DNA of 29,447 nt. Source: an uncultured Eggerthellaceae bacterium. GTDB taxonomy: Bacteria; Actinomycetota; Coriobacteriia; Coriobacteriales; Eggerthellaceae. The DNA is taken from positions 1 through 29,447 of the forward strand of contig CAUEBO010000034.1 in NCBI GenBank assembly GCA_958454405.1, read 5' to 3'. Shown here piece by piece: positions 1-6,654 of the stretch (positions are counted from its first letter, which is position 1; every line of letters begins with the position of its first letter). The position numbers and the translations under genes are program-made. The notes below the pieces were generated by a model that saw only the letters and a list, made by a program, of their open reading frames with translations, ran no database searches and was not told where the DNA came from.

Positions 1-260
1 TCATGCGCTTCCTCGACGCCGGCAACAAGGTGAAGATCACCATCATGTTCCGCGGCCGCGAGATGGCCCACCCGGAACAGGGCCTCACCATCCTGGAGCG
101 TTTGGCCGACGACTTGAAAGAGACGGCGGTCATCGAGAGCCAGCCCAAGATGGAAGGCCGCAACATGCACATGCTCATCGCCCCGCTGCCTTCGGCGGTC
201 GTGGCGAAGAAAAAGAAAGAGAACGAGAAGAAAGAAGAAGGGAACAACGACGATGCCTAA
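1..260 (+). CDS. infC: Translation initiation factor IF-3, C-terminal part (5' end outside window)
   Basis: IF-3 binds the 30S subunit, prevents premature 50S joining and checks start-codon pairing. Only the C-terminal domain is present; the frame is open to the left edge, so the ATG at 3 is internal. The stretch VKITIMFRGREMAHPEQG is the conserved C-domain signature of IF-3. The protein ends in a lysine/glutamate-rich tail (KKKKENEKKEEG) that is longer than in the E. coli protein. The last 8 nt overlap the start of rpmI, which implies translational coupling. The order infC-rpmI-rplT is the classical ribosomal operon, and this supports the call strongly. Confidence 0.96.
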   Translation, partial: MRFLDAGNKVKITIMFRGREMAHPEQGLTILERLADDLKETAVIESQPKMEGRNMHMLIAPLPSAVVAKKKKENEKKEEGNNDDA

Positions 261-450
261 GATGAAGACCCATCGCGGAACCGCCAAGCGCTTCCGCGTC
301 ACCGGTTCCGGCAAGATCATGCGCTCGAAGGCCTTCAAGAGCCACATCATGACGAAGAAGAGCCAGAAGCGCAAGCGCAATTTCCGCCACGAGACCGAAG
401 TGGCCAAGGCCGACCAGAAGGTCATCGCCCGCAACCTCGGCATCCGCTAA
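253..450 (+). CDS. rpmI: 50S ribosomal protein L35
   Basis: Component of the large ribosomal subunit. It has 65 residues, the normal length for bL35, and begins MPKMKTHRGTAKRFRVTGSG, the family signature; it is very basic throughout. The ATG at 253 lies inside the infC reading frame (8-nt overlap), with a GAAGAAGG-type ribosome binding site at about 233-240, so it is probably translated by coupling to infC. rplT follows after 19 nt. In other bacteria L20 autoregulates this operon; no such regulatory fold can be assigned here because the infC leader is outside the window. Confidence 0.98.
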   Translation: MPKMKTHRGTAKRFRVTGSGKIMRSKAFKSHIMTKKSQKRKRNFRHETEVAKADQKVIARNLGIR

Positions 451-469
451 TCGATAGGAGCAACCAGAT

Positions 470-823
470 ATGGCCCGTGTCAAGCGCGCAGTCAGCGCCC
501 ACAAGAAGCGTCGTACCGTCCTCAAGCGCGCCAAAGGCTACTACGGCGCGAAGTCCCGCTCTTATCGGGCGGCGAAGGAGCAGGTGCAGCATTCGCTGCA
601 GTACATGTACCGCGACCGTCGCAACAAGAAGCGCGAGATCCGCCGTTTGTGGATCACCCGCATCAACGCGGCGGCCCGCCTCAACGGCCTGAGCTACTCC
701 GTGCTCATGAACGGCCTGAAGAAGGCCGGCGTGCAGCTGGACCGCAAGGTGCTCTCCGATATGGCCGTCAACGATCCCGAGGCGTTCACCGCCGTCGTGG
801 AGGTTGCCAAGAAGGCCCTGTAG
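470..823 (+). CDS. rplT: 50S ribosomal protein L20
   Basis: Large-subunit protein that binds 23S rRNA early in assembly. The length of 117 residues matches bL20. The N-terminal MARVKRAVSAHKKRRTVLK and the motif YYGAKSRSYRAAKEQVQHS are family hallmarks, and the basic N-terminal extension followed by a compact C-domain (RLWITRINAAARLNGLSYS) is typical. AGGAG at about 456-460 precedes the ATG at 470 by about 9 nt. It is the last gene of the infC-rpmI-rplT operon; the hairpin at 852-893 follows 28 nt after the stop. Confidence 0.98.
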   Translation: MARVKRAVSAHKKRRTVLKRAKGYYGAKSRSYRAAKEQVQHSLQYMYRDRRNKKREIRRLWITRINAAARLNGLSYSVLMNGLKKAGVQLDRKVLSDMAVNDPEAFTAVVEVAKKAL

Positions 824-851
824 GACCCGCCCTGCATCGAACCGCAGAATC

Positions 852-893
852 GAATCGCCCCTGCCGCCTCGAACGAGATGACAGGGGCGATTC
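852..893. terminator. Hairpin terminator after rplT, possibly bidirectional
   Basis: A perfect 12-bp inverted repeat (GAATCGCCCCTG at 852-863, CAGGGGCGATTC at 882-893) with an 18-nt loop lies between the convergent rplT and NifX-like genes. Neither strand has a clear T run after the stem, so it is a strong hairpin but not a textbook intrinsic terminator. Its position between convergent genes suggests it ends transcripts from both sides. Confidence 0.6.
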
Positions 894-931
894 TCATGCT
901 GCCCGGCTGCTGAAAGCGCGCCGCGTGGCGC

Positions 932-1321
932 TCACAGCTGGTCGAGGACGAGTTTCGAGTCATCGTCCAAAAAATCGTCGTCTGAGAAGAAGTCGTCCTC
1001 GAAGAGCAGGTTGTCTCCGAGGAACAGGGAGGCGAGGTAGTGCTCCACCGCGCGGTGGGTCGAGCCGAACGCGCCGGTGACCACGTCGATTCCGGCGGCT
1101 TCGAACGCGTCGCGGAACGCGGGATCGAGCACGTGGACGATGAACACGCTCACGCCGAGCTGTTTGAACAGGTTGGCCGTGAGGTCGGGGGACAGGCAGG
1201 GGTTGGGGGTGTTCTGGCATTCTCTGATGATGCCGCGATCCACCGTGTAGCACATGTAGCTTTCGCATCGGTTGCCGTGCAGCGATACATCCAGACCGTC
1301 GCTGGCCACCGCAATCCTCAT
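932..1321 (-). CDS. NifX/NifB-type (dinitrogenase iron-molybdenum cofactor biosynthesis superfamily) protein
   Basis: Small protein of 129 residues. The N-terminus MRIAVASDG, followed by HGNRCESYMCYTVDRG and a later IDVVTGAFGSTHRAVEHYLAS segment, has the shape of the NifX/NafY/NifB C-terminal fold, which in characterised members carries Fe-S or FeMo-cofactor precursors. Nothing here suggests nitrogen fixation; isolated members are common in anaerobes and their role is mostly unknown. The ATG at 1321 is chosen because AAGGGAG sits just upstream and the family N-terminus begins there. The last about 25 residues are unusually acidic (DDFFSDDDFLDDD). It is divergent from the fused flavoprotein gene, so a link to Fe-S supply for that enzyme is possible but unproven. 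Confidence 0.8.
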   Translation of the reverse strand: MRIAVASDGLDVSLHGNRCESYMCYTVDRGIIRECQNTPNPCLSPDLTANLFKQLGVSVFIVHVLDPAFRDAFEAAGIDVVTGAFGSTHRAVEHYLASLFLGDNLLFEDDFFSDDDFLDDDSKLVLDQL

Positions 1322-1535
1322 GTTGCTCCCTTCTTCGTTCTTCAGCCTCCACCATACCGCGTCCGGCTGGAGTCGTGGGCGCGCTTTCGCCCAGCGGGGA
1401 CAAATGGCTCGATGAACGACATGGACCGTTCGCGGGAATCCTCCCTGCAGACGCGAGATGTGCGGCCGGGCGCGCGTTCCGCAGTTTGCATGGCGGGGCT
1501 TTCGCTTGACGCGGATGCATAGTAAGCTTGCGGGC
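1322..1535. promoter_or_regulatory. Divergent intergenic region between NifX-like gene and fused flavoprotein
   Basis: This 214-bp gap must hold promoters for both directions. On the minus strand TATGGT (1351-1356) is a possible -10 for the NifX-like gene. On the plus strand TAAGCT (1523-1528) fits the TAnnnT -10 pattern and lies 7 nt before the ATG at 1536, which has no Shine-Dalgarno sequence; this would make a leaderless transcript. A small dyad (GGGCG 1377-1381, CGCCC 1388-1392) lies between them. No good -35 hexamers are visible, so these assignments are tentative. Confidence 0.35.
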
Positions 1536-4500
1536 ATGGAAACCGAACCTCTCTTGAAAGCCGACGTGGTCGTCGTGGGGGCCGGCGTCGCGGGGGCGGC
1601 GACGGCGCGGGAGCTTGCCCGGTGGCGGCTTGCCGCCGTGGTGCTGGAGGCGGGAAACGACGTGGCGTGCGGCGCGACGCGCGCGAACTCGGGCATCGTG
1701 CACGCGGGCTACGACCCCGCTCCCGGCTCTCTGAAAGCCCGTTTCAACGTCGAAGGCTCCAAGCTGTATCCCCTATGGGCCGACGAGCTGGGGTTCTCGT
1801 ACCGGTGCAACGGCTCGATGGTGCTCGCGTTTGCGGAGGACGAGCTTGCGAGCGTGCGGACGCTGGTCGACCGCGCCCGTGCGAACGGCGTCGAAGGGGT
1901 CCGCCTGTTGGACGGGGCCGGCGTGCGGGAGCTGGAGCCGCATGCGGGGCCTCGGGCGTGCGGGGGCCTGGTCGCCGAGACGGGCGCGATCTGCGATCCG
2001 TACGAAGTCGCCCTGCGGGCGGCCGGGCAGGCCGCTTTGCACGGGACGGCGTTTCGATTCAATGAGCGGGTGGTTCGGATCGCGCGCCTGGACGGCGAGG
2101 CCGCCGCAGCCCTCGACGACGATCCGGAAGCGTCCTGGCCCCGCCGCCGGCAGGCGCCGTTGCGGTACCTGCTGGAAACTTCGACGGGGGCGCGCTACGC
2201 GGCGCGCGCCGTGGTGAATGCGGCGGGCGTCTTCGCCGACGAGATCAACAACGCCGTGAGCGGGCGGAAGCTGCGCATCGTCGCGCGGCGCGGCGAGTAC
2301 TGCCTCTACGACGCCGATTTCGGCGGGTTGTTCGAGCATACGATGTTCCAGGCCCCTTCGGCGGCGGGGAAGGGTGTGCTTGTGACGCCCACCGTGCACG
2401 GCAATCTGCTGATCGGGCCGAACGCGGTGGAGCAGGAGAGCAAGACCGACCTTTCCACCAGCGCGGAGGGCCTGCGGTTCGTCCTGGGCAAAGCGCGCTC
2501 GACGTGGCCCGACGCCGGGACCCGCGGCATGATAGCGAACTTCGCCGGGCTGCGCGCCTCGAACGCCGACGGGGACGACTTCGTGATAGGCGAGCCCGAC
2601 GACGCCCGCGGGTTCTTCAACATCGCCTGCTTCGACTCGCCGGGGCTCACCTCGGCCCCGGCCGTGGCGCGCAGCGCGGCCGCCTCCGTCGCCGAACTGC
2701 TCGACGCGCAGGAGGATCCCTCGTTCGAGCCCCGCTTGCCGCGGAGCATCCGGTTCTCGGAGGCTGGAGAGGTCGAGCGCGCGGCGCTCGTCGCGAAGGA
2801 CGCGCGGTGGGGCCGCATCGTGTGCCGATGCTGCGAGGTGACGGAGGCCGAGCTGGTCGCCGCGCTTCGGGGGCCGCTGCCGGTGCTCTCGCTCGATGCG
2901 CTCAAGTGGCGCACGCGCGCCATGATGGGCCGCTGCCATGCCGGGTTCTGCTCGCCGGAGATCGTGAGGATCGTCGCGCGCGAGACGGGCGCGGATCCCG
3001 AGCGCATCGACAAGCGCCTGCCTGCATCGCCCGTCCTGGCCTCGTCGCGGCCCGACTACGTGCAGCTCGTCCGTGCGGAGGCCGCGCATCGTCGCGCGGA
3101 CGGCGGCGATGCGCGGCGTGGCGGGGCGTACGACGTCGCGGTCGTCGGCGGCGGCGCGGCCGGCATCGCCGCAGCCCGCGCCGCGGCGATGCGCGGCGCG
3201 CGGACGGTCCTCATCGACCGGGAGGCGCGCCTCGGGGGCATCCTCAAGCAGTGCGTGCACGACGGCTTCGGCTTGAGTCGGTTCGGCCTCGAGCTCACCG
3301 GTCCCGAGTACGCGCAGCGCGAGATCGACGCGCTCGCCGACGAAAAGGTCGACGTGCTGGGCGATGCGACCGTCGTCTCCCTTGACGCCGGCCGTGCGAA
3401 GGCGGGCGCGCCGGCGCTTGCCGTGCACGTCGTGGACGGCCGCTCGGCCCGGGCGATCGATGCGCATGCGGTCGTGCTGGCGACGGGATCCCGCGAGCGC
3501 GGTCTCGGCGCGCTCAACCTGGCGGGATCGCGCCCGTCCGGCGTGTTCTCGGCGGGCAGCGCCCAGAACTTCATGAACCTGCAGGGCTGCCTGCCCGGCC
3601 GGCGGGCGGTTATCCTGGGCTCGGGGGACATCGGGCTCATCATGGCCCGGCGCCTCGCTTCCCAGGGCGCCGAGGTCGTGGGCGTGTACGAGCTCATGCC
3701 CTATCCGTCGGGACTGCGCCGCAACGTCGTGCAGTGCTTGGACGATTTCGGCATTCCACTGCATTTGAGTCGCACCGTGGTGCGCCTTGAAGGCGAGGGG
3801 CGCCTGTCGGCCGTGTGGGTGTCGCAGGTCGACCCCGCAACGCTGCAGGCCGTTCCCGGCACGGAGCAGCGCGTCGCGTGCGACACGCTGCTGCTGTCGG
3901 TTGGGCTGCTCCCCGAGAGCGAGGTGGCGAAGTCGGCGGGCGCGACGATCGATGCCGTCACGGGTGGCCCGCGCGTGGACAGCCGCTTCTCCACCGACGT
4001 GCCGGGCGTGTTCGCCTGCGGCAACGCGCTGCATGTGCACGATCTGGTGGACCATGCTTCGGCCGAGGGCGAATGCGCGGGGGCGTCGGCTGCCGCGTAC
4101 GCCCGCGCAGCAGCGGGGAAGGGCGCGGCGGATGCGTCGTCGAGCCGCGGCCGCGCGGGCTCGTGCGGCGGTTCCGACCCGAATGCGCCGGGGGAGCCGC
4201 AGGCTGCGGCGACGCCGGATCCGGCCGGATGCGCGCCGTCCGCTCCCGCCGTTCCTGTGATCGCCGGCGAAGGGGTGCGCTACGTGGTGCCACAGGCCGT
4301 AGCCGGCGATGCCGCCGCGGACGAGCGCCTGGCGCTGTCGCTGCGCGTCACGCGCACGGTGCGCAATCCGCGCTTCGTCGTGGAGGGCGTGGACGCGTGC
4401 GGCCGGGCGCGTCCCCTCAAGCGCGCGAAGACGATCATCGCCGTTCCCGCCGAGATGGTGCAGGTGCACGTGAAGGGCTCGGACGTCGCCGGGTTCGCGG

Positions 4501-4574
4501 CGGTGCGCGTGCGGGTGGAGGATCCCGTGCAGGCGGCGCAGGGGCGCGGGGGAATGCCGGGAGGTGCAAGCTGA
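1536..4574 (+). CDS. Fused GlpA-like/GlpB-like FAD oxidoreductase with central BFD [2Fe-2S] domain
   Basis: A protein of 1012 residues that joins two flavoproteins. Residues 1-420 form a DAO/GlpA-type dehydrogenase (GAGVAG at 15-20, ATRANSGIVHAGYD FAD-binding segment). A BFD-like [2Fe-2S] domain follows (C430, C432, C467, C472; IVCRCCEVTEAELV and GRCHAGFC). From about 530 comes a pyridine-nucleotide-disulfide-type oxidoreductase with an FAD motif (GGGAAG 538-543) and an NAD motif (GSGDIG 695-700). A low-complexity Ala/Gly/Ser/Pro linker (about 858-908) precedes a C-terminal domain with the PAEM motif. In clostridia the two halves are separate neighbouring genes followed by a DUF1667 gene, often linked to glycerol-3-phosphate oxidation; here DUF1667 overlaps the stop. 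No glycerol kinase or facilitator is nearby, so the substrate (glycerol 3-phosphate or a 2-hydroxyacid) is uncertain. The start could also be the ATG at 1515. Confidence 0.85.
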   Translation: METEPLLKADVVVVGAGVAGAATARELARWRLAAVVLEAGNDVACGATRANSGIVHAGYDPAPGSLKARFNVEGSKLYPLWADELGFSYRCNGSMVLAFAEDELASVRTLVDRARANGVEGVRLLDGAGVRELEPHAGPRACGGLVAETGAICDPYEVALRAAGQAALHGTAFRFNERVVRIARLDGEAAAALDDDPEASWPRRRQAPLRYLLETSTGARYAARAVVNAAGVFADEINNAVSGRKLRIVARRGEYCLYDADFGGLFEHTMFQAPSAAGKGVLVTPTVHGNLLIGPNAVEQESKTDLSTSAEGLRFVLGKARSTWPDAGTRGMIANFAGLRASNADGDDFVIGEPDDARGFFNIACFDSPGLTSAPAVARSAAASVAELLDAQEDPSFEPRLPRSIRFSEAGEVERAALVAKDARWGRIVCRCCEVTEAELVAALRGPLPVLSLDALKWRTRAMMGRCHAGFCSPEIVRIVARETGADPERIDKRLPASPVLASSRPDYVQLVRAEAAHRRADGGDARRGGAYDVAVVGGGAAGIAAARAAAMRGARTVLIDREARLGGILKQCVHDGFGLSRFGLELTGPEYAQREIDALADEKVDVLGDATVVSLDAGRAKAGAPALAVHVVDGRSARAIDAHAVVLATGSRERGLGALNLAGSRPSGVFSAGSAQNFMNLQGCLPGRRAVILGSGDIGLIMARRLASQGAEVVGVYELMPYPSGLRRNVVQCLDDFGIPLHLSRTVVRLEGEGRLSAVWVSQVDPATLQAVPGTEQRVACDTLLLSVGLLPESEVAKSAGATIDAVTGGPRVDSRFSTDVPGVFACGNALHVHDLVDHASAEGECAGASAAAYARAAAGKGAADASSSRGRAGSCGGSDPNAPGEPQAAATPDPAGCAPSAPAVPVIAGEGVRYVVPQAVAGDAAADERLALSLRVTRTVRNPRFVVEGVDACGRARPLKRAKTIIAVPAEMVQVHVKGSDVAGFAAVRVRVEDPVQAAQGRGGMPGGAS

Positions 4575-4945
4575 TGGAGGTCGCGACCGACGTTGCGGTG
4601 TTCACGTGCATCCGCTGCCCGTTGGGCTGCCTGGTGGAGGTGGCGTTCGCCGAGGACGGCGGCGTGGCCGAGGTGACCGGCCACTCCTGCAAGCGCGGGG
4701 CGGACTACGCGGCCCGCGAAGCCGTGCGCCCTGAGCGCACGGTGACGGCCGTGCTGCCGGTCCGAGGGTGCTTGGAGCCCTTGAGCGTGAAGACCGCGCG
4801 GCCCGTTCCGAAGGACCGCGTGCGTGACGTGTTGGACGCGATCGCCTCGTTGAGCATGCAGGCTCCCGTGCGCGCGGGAGCCGTTCTCGTTGAGGACGTC
4901 TGCGGAACGGGCGTGTCCGTGGTGGCCACGAAGAACGTGCCATAG
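4574..4945 (+). CDS. DUF1667 cysteine-rich partner of the upstream flavoprotein
   Basis: A protein of 123 residues that begins inside the stop of the flavoprotein gene (TGATG overlap), so the two are translated together. It has an N-terminal CIRCPLGC cluster (C12, C15, C19), a fourth cysteine in HSCKRG (C39), and later C66 and C110 (CGTG). This pattern matches the DUF1667 family, which accompanies GlpA/GlpB-like flavoproteins in many anaerobes and is presumed to bind a metal or Fe-S centre that relays electrons. No signal peptide or membrane segment is seen, so it is probably cytoplasmic and complexed with the fused enzyme. The exact role is not established. Confidence 0.85.
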   Translation: MEVATDVAVFTCIRCPLGCLVEVAFAEDGGVAEVTGHSCKRGADYAAREAVRPERTVTAVLPVRGCLEPLSVKTARPVPKDRVRDVLDAIASLSMQAPVRAGAVLVEDVCGTGVSVVATKNVP

Positions 4946-4952
4946 CCCGCAT

Positions 4953-4975
4953 GCCGAAGGCAGGCCGCCCTCGGC
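4953..4975. terminator. Short hairpin between convergent DUF1667 and LuxR genes
   Basis: GCCGAAGG (4953-4960) pairs with CCCTCGGC (4968-4975) with one mismatch and a 7-nt loop. It fills most of the 37-bp gap between two convergent stop codons and may stop transcription in both directions. There is no T tract, so the call is weak. Confidence 0.35.
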
Positions 4976-4982
4976 GCAACGG

Positions 4983-6467
4983 CTAGCGGGATTCGAACAG
5001 GTCGAGGAGCTCTTGCTGGGAATGGATGCCGAGCTTCTGGTAGATGTGCTTGACGTGCGTGGACACGGTGTTCTTCGACAGGAAGAGCTCGTCGCGTATG
5101 TAGGGGCGGCTGCGGCCGCGGGCGAGCAGCGCGAGCACCTCAGCCTCGCGCTTCGACAGGCCCCCGGAAGCCGCCAGCTGAGCGCATCGCTTCTCGAACG
5201 GGTCGACGGGCGGGCTCGTGCGGGGAGCGTCGCCAGCCGGCGCGCCTGCCGCGTCGGGAGCACGCCAGACCTCGTCGTGCGCGGGCACGGCGAGCGTCGA
5301 GAGCGTGAAGATGCCCGCAAGCACGAGGCAGATCGATTTCGCGTCGGCCACGCCCAACGTGACGGCTTGCGAGACGAAAGGCCCCAGCGCGTACCCCAGC
5401 AGCACGCCTCCGTATGCCGCGCTTTCCCCGATGCCCAGGTACAACGTGGCCGTGCCATCCGTCTTCTGCGACAGCCGCACGAAGTACAGCACCATGATGA
5501 TCTCGATGCCCGTGAACACCGTGTTGGCCAGAATGCTTGAGAGGGCGGTGGAAACGGGCCCGGCGAACGCTGCGAAGACGATGGCGAATGCGAACAGCGG
5601 CGCTATCCATCGGTAAAGAGCGTTCAGGTCGATGCGTTTCGAGAAGAGCACGATGCCCACCGCCAAGGCCATGGCGAAGAGGGTGCCCACCATCGTGGTC
5701 CAGGCCTCGCCTTCGGGCGCCCCGCTCGGTCCGGATGCGTACGGCAGCAGGCACCCTATGGCGTACACGCCGAAGATGACGGCGAATGCGCGGACGATGC
5801 TGATGCGGCTTGCGCGCGAGCGCTCGGGTGGGTCGGAAGCCTCCTCGAGTCGAAGTCTGCCAAGCTCAAGGGATCGCTCGGACAGCAGGAGCAGCGCTCC
5901 TGAGGCCAAGGGCAGCGCTGCCGTCAGCACGATGGCCGCAGGCCCGGGGGAGAGTTCCATGACGAGCGCGCAGGCGAACGTGGCGGCGAACGAGGCGGGC
6001 ACGGCGGTTTCCACGAGGCTCGAGTCGATGCGCGCGAACAGGCACGCCCACAGCAGGATGAGGATGACGGGTCCGATGCCGGCGCCCGCTGCGGCGAGCG
6101 CCGCGGCGGCCCACCAGGCGGGCCCCTCCAGAAAAGGCGTGGCCGCTGCTGCGGCGGTTCCGAGCATGCATGCGACGGGCCCCGCCCAAAAGGCCGATCG
6201 GACGTCGGCCAGTTCGCGCCTCCGGCCGAACAAGGCTCCAGCCAGGCAGGCGAGCGGCGTGATGATGGCCGATGCCAGCCATATCCCGGTGCCATTGAGG
6301 GGGCTTGCTCCCGCGCCGGCGCCGAACGCCGGCGTCTCCCATATGCAGTAGCTCCAGGCGTAGATCAGGCCGAAGCCCAGAAGCCGGAGGGGGTACGACG
6401 CTCCGCCTGTCGCCAGTCCGGCATCTTTCGCCGTCGGGCGGTGCGTTTCGCGCTCCGATGCTGCCAT
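4983..6467 (-). CDS. LuxR-family regulator with N-terminal multi-helix membrane domain
   Basis: A protein of 494 residues. Residues 30-370 contain about twelve hydrophobic segments (for example LLGFGLIYAWSYCIW, ILILLWACLFA, AFAIVFAAFAGPV), like a transporter-type membrane bundle. A flexible linker follows, then a LuxR/GerE helix-turn-helix at about 438-494 (SKREAEVLALLARG, recognition helix SKNTVSTHVKHIYQKL). This architecture is widespread and highly expanded in Eggerthellaceae, where such genes usually sit beside exported flavoprotein reductases. The start at 6467 follows a strong AAGGAGG. It is divergent from the Tat flavoprotein gene at 6655, so it probably senses a small molecule at the membrane and regulates that gene. 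The ligand is unknown. Confidence 0.92.
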   Translation of the reverse strand: MAASERETHRPTAKDAGLATGGASYPLRLLGFGLIYAWSYCIWETPAFGAGAGASPLNGTGIWLASAIITPLACLAGALFGRRRELADVRSAFWAGPVACMLGTAAAAATPFLEGPAWWAAAALAAAGAGIGPVILILLWACLFARIDSSLVETAVPASFAATFACALVMELSPGPAAIVLTAALPLASGALLLLSERSLELGRLRLEEASDPPERSRASRISIVRAFAVIFGVYAIGCLLPYASGPSGAPEGEAWTTMVGTLFAMALAVGIVLFSKRIDLNALYRWIAPLFAFAIVFAAFAGPVSTALSSILANTVFTGIEIIMVLYFVRLSQKTDGTATLYLGIGESAAYGGVLLGYALGPFVSQAVTLGVADAKSICLVLAGIFTLSTLAVPAHDEVWRAPDAAGAPAGDAPRTSPPVDPFEKRCAQLAASGGLSKREAEVLALLARGRSRPYIRDELFLSKNTVSTHVKHIYQKLGIHSQQELLDLFESR

Positions 6468-6526
6468 GCGGGTCCTCCTTGCGGTTTCGTCGGCTTTCGA
6501 CCATACGGCAAGGCGTGCCGCCGAAC

Positions 6527-6594
6527 ATCACCTCGATGCGGTGATTTTACTCCCGTTTCCCCAGAACAGCCATATCGCCTCTCTTTGCGGTGAT
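6527..6594. promoter_or_regulatory. Candidate operator sites between LuxR gene and Tat flavoprotein gene
   Basis: Within the 187-bp divergent gap there is a perfect dyad (ATCACC 6527-6532, GGTGAT 6540-6545). The sequence TGCGGTGAT occurs twice in direct orientation (6537-6545 and 6586-6594), with starts 49 bp apart, about five helical turns. The repeated half-site and its place between a regulator and its presumed target make it a reasonable binding site for the LuxR protein. No convincing -35/-10 pair can be assigned for either gene. Confidence 0.4.
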
Positions 6595-6654
6595 GCGCGC
6601 CTTCCGCCTGCCGCATACCATGGCGGCATCGTTCGTACAAGAAGGAGGGCTCAT

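Noticed and set aside
1773..4469. Open frame of 898 codons on the minus strand
   Set aside because: It lies opposite the fused flavoprotein and has shadow-type composition and no motifs.
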